Of a DNA stretch of 64,000 bases, positions 22,201 to 32,000 are shown piece after piece. Source of the stretch: Vigna angularis (Eukaryota; Streptophyta; Magnoliopsida; Fabales; Fabaceae). Location: NCBI RefSeq assembly GCF_016808095.1, contig NC_068973.1, forward strand, positions 32,544,077 through 32,608,076, in the 5' to 3' direction. A program made the translations under genes and the position numbers. Numbering within the stretch: the first letter of the stretch is position 1; each line of letters opens with the position of its first letter. Under the pieces are notes generated by a model. It saw only the letters and a program-made list of their open reading frames with translations, ran no database searches and was not told the origin of the DNA.

Positions 22201-23320
22201 TTAGTGTACAGTTTATATCCCTAGTGACACTTTGAACAGATATGAGATTAAAGGTGAATTCTGGTATATATAAAACGTTAAAAATCACAAATTCTTTAGA
22301 GAAATGTATGGTTCCAGCATAGTGAGCAGTGACAGTAGAACTATTGGGTAATTTAACTGATATAGGACTGATTTTATAGAAAGTTGTAAACTGGTTTTTA
22401 TCATGGGTCACATGATCTGTTGCCCCTGTGTCTATGATCCATGAAAATATACCTGGTGCATTCTCTGTGTTGTCTTTCTGGATTTGGCTGATGCTGTGAG
22501 ATGGGGTGTCAACTTTCTCCAGCATCTGTAGTATCTTTTGCATCTGTTCATGAGTGAAAGAACTTTGAGTGACACTTTGCTGACTTGTTTGCTTTTCAGT
22601 GGCACTTGCAAGAATCTTGCTGTCATTCTGATTAGAATCATTTTTCCCTTGTCTTTCTTGTTGTATGATGAGAGAAAAGACACGATTAATGTTGGGTAGA
22701 GGCTCCATAAGCAATATCTGGGTTTTAACAGTATCATAGCATTCATTTAGGCCCTTTAGGAAACATATGACATGCTCCATGTCCCTGTATTTCTGTGATG
22801 CTTTGGACAGATCACATCTGCATGGAATTTTGCAACTGCAAATGGGAATAGGTCTTAGAAATTCAAGTTCTTCCCACAAGATTTTCAAATCTGTAAAATA
22901 CTGGGTCACACTCCTTTCACCCTGCTTGATGGAGTGAATTTCTTGGAGTAAATCTGAGAATTTGAAGTGATCTCCTTTAGAAAATCTTTCCTTCAATTCT
23001 TCCCACAGTTCTTGTGCATTCTCTACGTATATCACACTCTCAGCTATTTGGGGTGAGAGGGTTTTAATGATCCAAGATAACACCATCATGTTGTTTCTTT
23101 CCCAAGAATCAAACAGACTATCACTTCTTTCGGGTCTTGTGATGCCTCCATCTATGAATTTCAGTTTGTTCTTGGATAAGAGAGCTCTTCTCATGTTTCT
23201 ACTCCAAGAAGTATAGTTGGCTTCATTCAGGACCTGAGATATGAGGGAGATGCCTGGGTTCTCCCCTGGGTGTAAGTAGTAGGGACTGACTGGGTTATTG
23301 GTCTGGTCCAGTTTCTCCAT
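19133..23320 (-). CDS. Copia Gag-Pol polyprotein
   Basis: The frame is open from 23359; the likely start is ATG 23320 (MEKLDQTNN), giving 1395 residues and leaving out a hydrophobic 13-residue extension. Counting from the 23359 start, the order is the copia one: gag (about 40-240), aspartic protease with WIIDTGATDH (near 310), pre-integrase HHCC segment (HFRLGHPGH, CDICHFAKQRK, about 440-480), integrase core (IHCDIWGP near 496, then RTDNGPEF and NSVVERKH), reverse transcriptase (RWVYKVKHKADG, RYKARLVAKGY, catalytic YVDDI near 1050), and RNase H (SDSDWA, STEAEYRA near 1256, CDNNSA). No frameshift or stop interrupts it. Gag keeps the CSCKIPCRC cluster, but I see no CX2CX4HX4C zinc knuckle before the protease, where most relatives have one. 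The last roughly 35 residues come from the LTR. Confidence 0.95.
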   Translation of the reverse strand: MEKLDQTNNPVSPYYLHPGENPGISLISQVLNEANYTSWSRNMRRALLSKNKLKFIDGGITRPERSDSLFDSWERNNMMVLSWIIKTLSPQIAESVIYVENAQELWEELKERFSKGDHFKFSDLLQEIHSIKQGERSVTQYFTDLKILWEELEFLRPIPICSCKIPCRCDLSKASQKYRDMEHVICFLKGLNECYDTVKTQILLMEPLPNINRVFSLIIQQERQGKNDSNQNDSKILASATEKQTSQQSVTQSSFTHEQMQKILQMLEKVDTPSHSISQIQKDNTENAPGIFSWIIDTGATDHVTHDKNQFTTFYKISPISVKLPNSSTVTAHYAGTIHFSKEFVIFNVLYIPEFTFNLISVQSVTRDINCTLTFSSKMCEIQDNSTLRMIGYASVCKGLYHLQSFGRNLAPSFTFSYEHDNVNIWHFRLGHPGHKTLDKMCKVFPYIQTANDNDACDICHFAKQRKLPFPKSTSLSNDCFDMIHCDIWGPISTPSVHGHRYFLTVVDDYSRHTWLFLMHNKGQTRELLHSFIAKVKTQHNKAIKVIRTDNGPEFNCSSVYNSYGIEHQRSCVETPQQNSVVERKHQHILNVTRSLIFQSNIPHIYWSYALSQAVYLINTLPSPIIKDKTPYELLHGNSPTYLDLKIFGCLCFASTLEGNRSKLDPRARKGIFLGYKSGIKGYIVLDINSREIFISRNVIFYENIFPYKDKQAGRSNHDKDKKDIFFLDDITCSHEQGSAENERRNDLNPIQNSSTNERFTEEEAATENVNPIDQELGNAQRKSSRMRRTPEYLKDYIQQSDQSPSTQLCAKNGLITPYPIKKNLSYKSLSDKHLKYTLAITVNKEPNSYEEAKNNPEWVDAMRKEIHALQMNKTWYLTQLPPGKRSIGCRWVYKVKHKADGTVERYKARLVAKGYTQQEGIDFLDTFSPVAKLTSVRLLLALAASKSWFLHQLDVDNAFLHGDLNEDVYMDLPQGLNVDNKGLVCKLTKSLYGLKQASRQWFDKLSSFLISSGYTQSKSDHSLFVKRTPSDFTALLIYVDDIVLTGNSMKEINLIKTLLDNQFQIKDLGELKYFLGFEVARSKKGIHLCQRKYALDILEEIGMLGSKPSSTPYLSNTSSLYKTEDYMENPSDYRRLIGKLFYLTNTRPDLCFTVNLLSQFMQEPTKHHYQALQHVLRYVKSSPAEGLFFAADSNPQIKGFSDSDWATCPNTRRSTTGYCIFLGNSLISWRSKKQSTMSRSSTEAEYRALAATVCEMQWLHYLLQDLHIEPTATVVLYCDNNSARHIAHNQSYHERTKHIELDCHVVREKIQAKLLHLLPIRSEGQLADIFTKFPHQTRFKSIIPKLGMMNIHHPGRLLNVFDVSVLVYCSYKQYFRFLGFLIWGFCYFSVSLLV

Positions 23321-23410
23321 TGTTAGCAAGAAAATTTCAAAGAACCAAAGAAAGATCAAGAAGAAGAAGGATGTGCAGCGGAATCAGTGGCAGAACAGGT
23401 CCAAGACCTA

Positions 23411-23421
23411 CTCTGATACCA
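23411..23421 (-). other. Primer binding site (initiator tRNA-Met)
   Basis: On the - strand this reads TGGTATCAGAG, the standard plant copia primer binding site, and it starts directly after the end of the 5' LTR. It fixes the LTR boundary and the element's orientation. Confidence 0.9.
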
Positions 23422-23896
23422 TAAAGAAAAACTGGTGGCCCAGCAGGAAAAGAAACGGCCCACAACTTGAGGCCCAGTAACGTGAGACAAAAATCTCACT
23501 GGAAGCTTTTGATGGTCAGAGGTTTGGTGAGAAGGTGTTAGTGAGCCAGCTGCGAAAAAAAGAGAGAAATGGGATTTCCATGTTCGTCCGGCAAGAGCAC
23601 CGCGACGGTGGTGGATCGGAAGGAGGACGACGGGAGAAACAACCCGCGACAGAGGTAAGCCTCTTAAACTGAACAGAGATAAGAGAAAAGAGAAAAATCG
23701 TATATTATATGAATATGTGTATATTGTATTACAGATGCTGGAAACCTTTATATATGGTTCCGGTAAGGCAGCAAAAGCTGTCAAACTAACAAACTAACTG
23801 AAAAATAACAAAACCCCCAAATTAGAAAACCTAGAAAACGAAAATACTGTTTACAGGAACAGTAAACCAAAACAGAAACATCGAATACATTCAATA
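23422..23896 (-). repeat. 5' LTR of the young copia element
   Basis: 475 bp, nearly identical to 18774-19248. A TATATAAA box reads on the - strand at 23747-23754, about 145 nt into the LTR, and is the likely promoter of the element. Confidence 0.95.
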
Positions 23897-23901
23897 GTGT
23901 C
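23897..23901. repeat. Target site duplication GTGTC, right copy
   Basis: Direct repeat of 18769-18773. Removing the element and one copy rejoins the coding sequence of the older copia element. Confidence 0.85.
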
Positions 23902-24700
23902 AAAAAGGTCTAGACCCTCTAACTCTTTATAACCTTTAGCAACAAGCCTAGTCTTGTATTTATTTATGCTACCATCATCCTTCCTCTTGATTTTGTATAC
24001 CCACATAAGCATAGTTTTATTTTGTGGCAAACTAGTGACACTCCAAATATTGTTATTTTTTAAAGCTAATATCGTTATGCACAACATCAATCCAATAAGA
24101 ATACTTGCAAACTTCGTTATAGTTTCTTGATTCACGATCAACATCAATAGAATCAATAATATGTTTAAAACTCAAAGAAAACTTGTCATAATGCATGAAA
24201 GAATAAATAGGATACTTATCATTTAAAGTGTTTCTATCACTAGCATAGGTGATTCTTATTTCATAATCTTTAAGCTAGGAAAGAGGATTTGTAACCCGTG
24301 TGGTGCAAATTTCATTATGAACAAAGTGTGAACTGGTGTTTTGATGAGCACCAACAATTCGTTGGTTTTTATTTGTTTGAGAAATTTCACTATCACTAGA
24401 CATGTTAAAATTTTTGTATGTAGACAATTAAACTTGATGTCTATCCTCATTGTTAACACCACAATTCCTGTAGGAAAAAACAATTTAATCAAAAAGCACG
24501 TTTCTGGATAAAATTATACTATGATTTTCTAAATTAAAATCCAAACACCCTTTTGTGTTAAACTTATATTCCAAAAACAATCAAGAACTAGCTTTAGGAT
24601 CAAGTTTCTTCCTTTGAGTAGTAAAAGTATTGGTAAATAATCAGACACTTTAATATCAGAAATATCACTTAAATTATCATATAACTTTTGTCATCTCATC

Positions 24701-26414
24701 GACAAGTGTATACCATTTTTCAAAAATCTCTTGTAATACTATATAATTATCCAATTAATAACTTATATAGACTAAATAATATGATTCGTCTTCGACACAC
24801 AATATAATTCATCTTCAACTTGTGAAATGAATAGACAAAGAATAAACGTTAGAAAAAAGAAAAAAAAAGTTATTTATTTTATTGTAGAGATAAAAGTATA
24901 GATGATTTTGTTATACGAAAAATTGTCCAGCAGTTATAAAAATATAACCAACATAATGCTGAGACTGTTTACAATTTAAAATAAAAGTATTTTTCTAATT
25001 GTTTTGAGGGATAAAAAGTTAAAAGAATAGCAAAAGGGTTTAAAAACATGTAATTTGATTAATCTGATATAAGAGAAAATATTTAAATAGGGTATATAAA
25101 GGTAAGGTATTTTTTCTCACTTTCTTCAATTTATGTATTCATCTGTTATGCCCAACACTAACTTTGATCTATTCGTACCAAACACGAAATAAATATTCTA
25201 ATATTTGTTTTTAATGCTATAGATAACAATTTTAGTTGGACTATATTAGCATGACTTGGTTTTATGTAAAAGTCTCATTCATTAACTATTAAAACCATAG
25301 GAAAATTTATATTTAGAAGGAATGTAAATTTTTTAAGATCGAAAACTTTTTCTGACACATCTAAGGTCGAAAACTAAAAAGACGTGTTAAAAACAAAAAA
25401 GGACTAGAGTGTGGAAGCTCAATCATGAGTAAAAAGGCGCAAAGGGCAAGATTCTCCTATAGTTTATTGCAGTTCATGAATGTAACACTAAAGCATATTT
25501 TAATTTTCTACAGCTATTTATGAAAGGTATGATTAAGTCACTATAAATTAAATAAAAATAAAAATAAAGAGTGACTTTGACCTCATCCCATCTCAAAATA
25601 AAATAATAATCTACATGTATGAACAATAACTTATATGAATGAATGATATTTAAAAATACCCTAATTTATAAAGTATAACTTAATTAAAAAAAATGTTCTT
25701 ATAAAAAATTTACGTGTTAATATATAAAAAATTAATCTGATAGATATGGTCACTTTTACAACTTTTTCAAAAAACAAATGAACAATGCTATATATATTTT
25801 TGTTATGTGTTAAAATGAAGGTGTTAATTGTTACATCACGTGCTTCCTTGGATGCTATCGCTAGATGCATTCATAAACTGCGATTGGGTGAATGCCAGTT
25901 GGATCCATCCGCTTTCCCATAAAACTCATCCACTCTGTCACCTCAACGTCTCTCTCATAATTTCACCTTTTATTTTCCGATTCTACCCTCTCCCTTTCAC
26001 CTAACCCCTCCTCGCCCTTATCCATTCTGAGGGTCAAACCTGAGAATTCTCTCTCCTTGAAATAATCTAACTGGCCCAAGCTGTATCGCTTTTGTCAGCT
26101 AGCCAGAAACCCTTCTTTCTTTTTCAATCCTATCCAACCGCTTCCCACTGCCTTCATTCTCACGCCTCCCACTCTGCACATTCTGCTCCCGCGCGTGCAC
26201 CACACTAAACTCGGTTTACCTACCTCTTAACCCAAACGCAACTGAGTCAGGGTCCCTCACTTTACTTACTGAGCAAGCCCTGCCTCGTAAATGGCAGAGG
26301 AGGGGCTAACCACTCTTTAATCTCTCTTCTCTTCCTTTCTCCCCAAGTTCCACCCCCCTTGCCACAATCACAGCTAAAACCCACCTCATTCAAAATCTGC
26401 CCGTTACTGCCACC
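24701..26414. other. Intergenic region and EXORDIUM promoter
   Basis: Positions 24701-25870 are AT-rich without recognisable content. From about 25900 the base composition shifts to a C- and T-rich strand, which probably is the promoter of the following gene. No other gene was seen. Confidence 0.5.
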
Positions 26415-26422
26415 TATATATA
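26415..26422 (+). promoter_or_regulatory. TATA box of the EXORDIUM-like gene
   Basis: TATATATA lies 71 bp before the start codon, which leaves a leader of roughly 45-50 nt containing a CTT-repeat. Spacing and the following pyrimidine-rich leader fit a plant core promoter. Confidence 0.65.
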
Positions 26423-26492
26423 CCTCTCTCCTCTTATCCTCCTTCCACATCACTCAATCACACCCACTTCTTCTTCTTCTTCCCTTTCAAAC

Positions 26493-27437
26493 ATGTCCAC
26501 ATTCATCTCTTTTCACTGCTTCCTTCCTCTCTTCTTCCTTCTCTCTCTCTTTCACCTTTCCTTAGCGGCTAGGAAGCTCAATGACCAGTCTCAGCTCCTC
26601 CGTTACCACAATGGTCCTTTGCTCTATGGCAAAATCGCCGTCAATCTTATCTGGTATGGCCGCTTCAAACCCTCTCAAAAAGCCATTATAGCCGATTTCG
26701 TTACCTCGCTCTCATCTCCTGTCGCTCCAAACAACCAACCATCTGTTACCACGTGGTGGAAAACCACCGAGAAGTACTACCACCTGAGCCCCAAGAAGGC
26801 TTCTTCTCTCTCCTTATCGCTTGGTGATCAGATCCTCGACGAAAGTTACTCGCTGGGAAAGTCACTGACAAACAAGCATCTTGTCGAGCTGGCTTCCAAA
26901 GGGGGGCAGAGGAACGCCATCAACGTTGTCTTGACATCCGCCGACGTGGCTGTTGAAGGTTTCTGTATGAGCCGATGTGGCACTCACGGGTCTGCCGCTT
27001 CCGCGGGTCACGTGAAGGGTGGCAAGAACTATAAGTTCGCATACATATGGGTCGGAAACTCCGAAACCCAATGCCCGGGTCAATGCGCGTGGCCCTTCCA
27101 CCAGCCAATTTATGGGCCTCAGAATCCACCTTTGATTGCTCCTAACAACGATGTGGGAGTTGACGGTATGGTCATCAACTTCGCTAGCCTCCTGGCTGGA
27201 ACCGCCACCAACCCTTTCGGAAACGGCTACTTCCAGGGTCCGGCCGAGGCCCCGCTCGAAGCTTCGTCTGCGTGTCCCGGTGTTTACGGTAAAGGGGCCT
27301 ACCCTGGCTACGCTGGGGACTTGCTGGTTGATCCTACAACCGGTGCCAGTTACAATGTGAATGGTGCTAATGCGAGGAAGTATCTTGTTCCTGCTCTGTA
27401 TGATCCTTCAACATCCTCTTGTTCGACACCCGAGTGA
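26493..27437 (+). CDS. EXORDIUM-like secreted protein (Phi-1 family)
   Basis: Intronless ORF of 314 residues, the usual length for EXORDIUM/EXO-like proteins, which are extracellular or cell-wall proteins tied to brassinosteroid-dependent and sugar-responsive cell expansion in Arabidopsis. Residues 1-25 form a signal peptide with a hydrophobic Leu/Phe core ending near LSLA-ARK. Family hallmarks are [16 protein letters not shown] (about 45-60), [23 protein letters not shown] (about 156-166), [40 protein letters not shown] and [17 protein letters not shown]. Cysteines are kept at the expected places. The start is set by the signal peptide and by the TATA box 71 bp upstream. The biochemical activity of the family is not known. 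A decayed paralogue lies downstream at about 29990-30185. Confidence 0.95.
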   Translation: MSTFISFHCFLPLFFLLSLFHLSLAARKLNDQSQLLRYHNGPLLYGKIAVNLIWYGRFKPSQKAIIADFVTSLSSPVAPNNQPSVTTWWKTTEKYYHLSPKKASSLSLSLGDQILDESYSLGKSLTNKHLVELASKGGQRNAINVVLTSADVAVEGFCMSRCGTHGSAASAGHVKGGKNYKFAYIWVGNSETQCPGQCAWPFHQPIYGPQNPPLIAPNNDVGVDGMVINFASLLAGTATNPFGNGYFQGPAEAPLEASSACPGVYGKGAYPGYAGDLLVDPTTGASYNVNGANARKYLVPALYDPSTSSCSTPE

Positions 27438-29989
27438 GGAGGATCGCGATGATGATCCATGGCTGCCACTTCTATGACACACTGATTAGGAGGTTGTACA
27501 AATCTTCAAATAAACAAATTTGTAGGACTATTTCATTTATTTGTTTATATCTTCTGGATATGTACGCAGGACTATGTGGTAGAAAAACAAATGTTCTTCC
27601 ATTTGTTTCTTTTAATCTTAAAATTAAGAGTATTGCTCTGGATCTAAATCTTCTTGCTTCTGGTTTCTAGTGTTTGAGACTGGTGGGTCTGAACCATTTG
27701 GGCATATTAACTTATAAAGTGGTGTATGAGTAACTTACAAATCATTTGGAGAAAATGCATTTCTTTTAAGACATAAAAAGCCTTAAATAGGGGAATGATA
27801 AATTGTGTGAATATTTTACTGATCCGTAAGACAAATATTTAGCTTTGGATACCTAATGGACAGGTTTGAAGGGTGCAAAAGAACAGAGCTAATGAGTTTC
27901 TTTGGTAAAGAAAAATGCAGGGTTTAGACAAATTAGAATAACCATTAATGGAAGTTGAGTGGTTCTGAATAAGATGCTCAGCCAATGGAGGGAAAATGCT
28001 GCAATTTTGAAACTTAATGCTGCTTGGAGGCTTTAGATTGTAATTGAAAATGGTAGGTGTAGGGGCCACAGACAGTGACATCATAATTAGTTCAAGTGTT
28101 GACCAATACCCTGATTTTGGTTTATCATTCTAACATAAACTCAATGTCCATCCTGCATGTAATTGGCAAAATTAAATGATAACTAACTTAAAAGGTAAAC
28201 ATAAACTTCTAACCCACTGTTCAAGTTAGTTTTTTAAATTGAAACATTACTGAAATCAGTAGATGAATGAAATAGAGCATGTTAGACATGATCTTATTTT
28301 AAATTTCTAGCCACAAATATATTTTTGAGCAGTCATTAACAGTGTAAATATATTTGTTGCAGAGACTTCTTCCAATGCTTTATAGTCCTCTCTGTATAGT
28401 TGGATCAAGTTTATTGAGAAACAGAAATTGTGTTTTCTACCTTGAAAAACACATTAAAAGTGAGATCCATCAAATAATTATGATTTACACTGTTTTTTAA
28501 TGAATTTTAACTAGAGGCAGATAGAGCGTCATTAGCGCTTTCATATATGTTTTAGGTTTTGTAAAAGATAAAATATTGCATTGGAAAATTTAAGAAAGTG
28601 ATGTAATATGATAGGAAAATTGTAAGGATTTACAAAATTTTTAAAGTAAAACTAGTTTTTATAAATGACAATCTATTATTTTATTATTAAAAATTTAAAA
28701 TTATAAATAAAAAATTAGTTTATCTATATCTCTTATGAAAGGTTATATATTTTTGAAGGTATTTTTTATTTCATTTACCTTCTCTCTAATATTTTAATAA
28801 TCTAAACAATTATAAAGAACTACAGTTATAGTCAATCAATATTTTATTTAGACTAAGTTTATTTCTTTTGAATAGATAGTTTTCCATATTTTTTTATAGA
28901 AGACTTTACATATGATTTTAGAAGCTTAAAATAAATATCTTTTTGACTAAAATAGTTAAGACGTGGTTTATATGTTCAGGAAGAGCATTCCATAAGATTT
29001 AGTATTTTTGGAGTTTTGTGAGTAATAAACTCAAATGTCAAGTAAGAAAGTAATTATTTATTTTTGATTATTTTTATTCTATTCATTGATTGATTAAATT
29101 TGATGATGTTATGATATATATGATGAGATAGGATGAGTATATTGTTTGTGGTGTTAAATTCAGTAACAGCTGGTAACCATGGTACTCAATGTAGACACAT
29201 ATATATGAGTCTTTTTAGCAGTAGATAAACCTAATCCATATCACTAGCAAGAAACGGAATGTTATTTTTCAGAGGAAGAAAAAAAAAACTATGCTGTGGC
29301 TATAAAAATACGGTGACGAAAATAATTGAACACTGTGAATGAGAAGTATTGTCCAATTCTAGAAATAATGTATGTGGACACAGCAAAATGTGATTTGCAT
29401 GGGTTACAGCAAAGCAATTGGAAGCACATATACTGAATCCTAGAAAGGAACCAATTATCTTTGATGGGATTGTCCCACATCCAGCTTTCTGTACAAATAT
29501 CTCATCTAAGGCAGAAATTAAGAATGTTCTCAGACATGCTTTCTTTGTTCAAGTAGGTCCTGTTCTTTGTTTTTCCGCATCACATACATTTTGTCCTTTC
29601 TCAGCCATTTCCTTAACTTTGTTTTTGTTTTTTGAATACAAGTTTTTTTCTCCTTTAGTTATACTCAATTCTTGTTGTAATGGAATAAGTTGTTCAGTGA
29701 TTAGGATGACTGTTACCAAATTACCCACATGAAGTGAGAAATAAATTGTGTTGAAAAAACACTAAGTGCTCCTGAAATTTTCAAAAATATAATCAGTTAA
29801 ATTATCATTCATAGTTTGTATGTTCTGGGCTAAGTTCTCCTTGGACATATTTATATATTATATTTTTCATATATTTTTTTACATTTTCTCTGTGCAGAAC
29901 ACATAAAATATATGTTTTATAAACTGAATAATATTACTATAAATAATAATAAAAATTATCTTGATTTATCTTCTTCATTTATCATTTAT
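27438..29989. other. EXORDIUM 3' region and AT-rich intergenic DNA
   Basis: The first roughly 250 bp probably are the 3' UTR. The rest is AT-rich. One stretch, about 29415-29550, has codon-like composition on the + strand (EAHILNPRKEPIIFDGIVPH, then PAFCTNISSKAEIKNVLRHA) and ends at a possible splice donor (CAA|GTAGGT). I do not recognise it, and it could be a captured exon or chance. Confidence 0.4.
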
Positions 29990-30185
29990 TTTTCTTCACG
30001 AGACTCAGTGTTTTTATGGGTCATGGCTAGTTTTCCCTTTCCACCAGCCCATGTACGGCCCACGGAGCTCTTTTCTGATTGAACTAAACAACTACATGGG
30101 CCTCCACCATTGGAAAATTGGCACTTCAAATAGTTCAAAAGACTGATGGGAACTCTTGGTCGATCCCATAACTAGTGCTACCAAT
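29990..30185 (+). pseudogene. Decayed EXORDIUM-like gene fragment
   Basis: A frame encodes ETQC...FPFHQPMYGPRSSFLIELNN, matching [20 protein letters not shown] and the following LIAPNN of the intact gene at 26493-27437. After a TGA stop the same frame goes on with WELLVDPITSATNV, matching [15 protein letters not shown]. The stretch between these two motifs in the intact protein (about 60 residues) is mostly deleted, and neither the N-terminal half nor the C-terminus was found. It is most simply the remains of a tandem duplicate, 2.5 kb downstream and on the same strand. Confidence 0.75.
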
Positions 30186-30189
30186 GTAT

Positions 30190-32000
30190 GATTTCACTTT
30201 GTTTTAATTATTATTTATTATGTTTTTTTAATGATTATATTTTAAATCTAGAATCCAATTTGGTCCTCTACAAAAATTTTCAAAATTTAGATGTTTTTAT
30301 GCATTTAAAATTTTAAATAATTTAAAAAATACATTCAAGAAAAAAAGTCCAACTTTAAAAATAATCATTTTAAATGGGTCTAAAATTTTTTATAGGTTAA
30401 AAAGTTAACTTTAAACCTAGATCTTATAAAATCAATTTATTATGTAAAATTTACACTAATTTTATCTAATTAATATGTGCATACTAAAACATCTTCATCC
30501 AAATGTATGACTAAACATTAATAAATTGTTCAATAATAATTTGATAAATAGTAAAATAATAAATATAATAAACTTAGGATAAACTCTAGAATTAACATCA
30601 TCTTAAAAAATAAAGTAAACTTTACAAGTATTAATACTTATATTCCGTGCATTTCCGTACATTTTCTTCTCAAAGAACACTTAACCTTTTAAAAGTTATT
30701 TTCTTCAACAAATTAGTATTAATATTTATTATTATTATTATTATTATTTTGTTTTGGGCCAAGCTGTCATTGAGCTTTATTGAAGGATACTTTCTATTTA
30801 CACTTCCTCAAATTTCTTGTACCACTCTTTTCCTTCTACTATGAATGTCTGACCATTCATTTCCGAACAGTTTTTAGAATGTATTAATTCCAAAATAAAT
30901 ACAGAGTGGTCCAACCTTTTCATGTTTTGAATTATAAAGTCAAACTTAACAAAAATAAAACACATTTAAAATATATAAGAATAAATATATTTATTTTTAA
31001 GGTAAAGCACCATTTGTTCACATAGTTAAAACGAAAAAACAATAGAAGTATAAAATTTAAATAAAGAAATATTTTATAATATATTTTTAAAGCAAATGTT
31101 TTGTACTAAAAATATTTTGACTAAATTCTATTGAAGTATTAAACACACTAAAAACAACTGAATGTTACTAAATAGTATGAGTTAGATGGGAGTAACCGCA
31201 GTAGATTTTATCCAAAATTAAAACATATTGTAAATTATTATGACATGAATTGTGATGATATTTAAAGGACATTTCTCCATATCTGAGTCTTATTGCATGT
31301 GGTTTTATTAACTAATCTGAGTTAATTTTGACAGAAAAAGTTGTGTATTTTTTGAAACTCTTTGAAAATGATTTAAGTGGCGCATTTAAGATAGTACACC
31401 TGTAATCTAACTTAGTGAGAATTGGTAACCCTCATAGAAACTCCTTGGTTTTTAAATTCAACAACTTGTCCTCTAGTCAACATCAAACTTCAATCTTCAC
31501 CACTCATCCGTGTTATTTTCACATGTCCACAGTATATAGCCTCTTTTTTAAGGACAATGTTCTCTCACACACAACACAACACCAGTCCCAGTCAACCTTT
31601 TCTACCGACCCGTGTCGGTGTAACCCTTTTCCCAACCCGCTTCTAACTCTAATAACTCGTGAGTGAGTTCTCTTCTGTTTTCTTCTGTTCCTTCTCTCTC
31701 TACATTTACTCACTCTCCTAACAGTAATCTCTTTCATCAATAGGTTTCATGAAATGAAAATATTTAATGTTTTTTATTTTGGAGTATTAAATACTACTAG
31801 TAATTTTATTTGACATTAAAAAGGTGGTACCGTGGGATGACGATGTCATTAAATATCTGTCATGTTTTCTTGCCAAAATTGACCTTTTAATAACAATTTA
31901 ATGTTTTTTCTTTTCTTGCTGTTTTAAAATCTTCTGGGCTAAGACAAAATTGACAGTTTGAGTATTGCAGTAACAAAACATTCATTGGTATTTTATCTTG
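30190..32000. other. AT-rich intergenic region, no supported gene
   Basis: An (ATT)n run lies at about 30727-30749. The small ORFs at 31415-31740 have no recognisable domain. The 3' end probably merges into the F-box gene promoter. Confidence 0.45.

Larger units (their letters stand above)
18774..23896 (-). mobile_element. Complete Ty1/copia LTR retrotransposon
   Basis: The 5123-bp element has 475-bp LTRs, a 5-bp target duplication, a primer binding site complementary to initiator tRNA-Met next to the 5' LTR, and one long uninterrupted polyprotein on the - strand. By my reading the LTRs differ only twice (A/C in AAAAAtATCAC versus AAAAATCTCAC, and T/C in GTTTAT/CAGGAAC), so insertion was recent. 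LTR ends are TA...TA rather than the usual TG...CA. It landed in the reverse transcriptase region of an older copia copy, making a nested pair. All enzymes needed for movement appear present, although gag seems to lack a CCHC zinc knuckle. Confidence 0.93.
17520..24700 (-). mobile_element. Old, broken Ty1/copia element split by a younger insertion
   Basis: Two pieces read on the - strand flank the younger element. The right piece (23897-about 24700) holds a decayed integrase C-terminal region (KLDP..., SRNVLFD) and the start of reverse transcriptase (MWVYKIKRKDDGS, YKTRLVAKGY, GLDLFDT). The left piece (about 17520-18773) continues with LKQLDVNNALLHEEIYMQ, the catalytic YVDDV, and then a damaged RNase H tail ending in LANIFTKHLSF and PT-stop near 17525. 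Stops and frame breaks occur throughout. Gag, protease, most of integrase and both LTRs were not found. The two pieces join across the GTGTC target duplication of the younger copy. The element cannot move by itself. Confidence 0.85.

Noticed and set aside
23356..23784. 142-codon - strand frame
   Set aside because: LTR sequence translated; the same peptide appears from the other LTR.
26862..27129. - strand frames inside the EXORDIUM gene
   Set aside because: Antisense shadows with no domain; the + strand frame is unambiguous.
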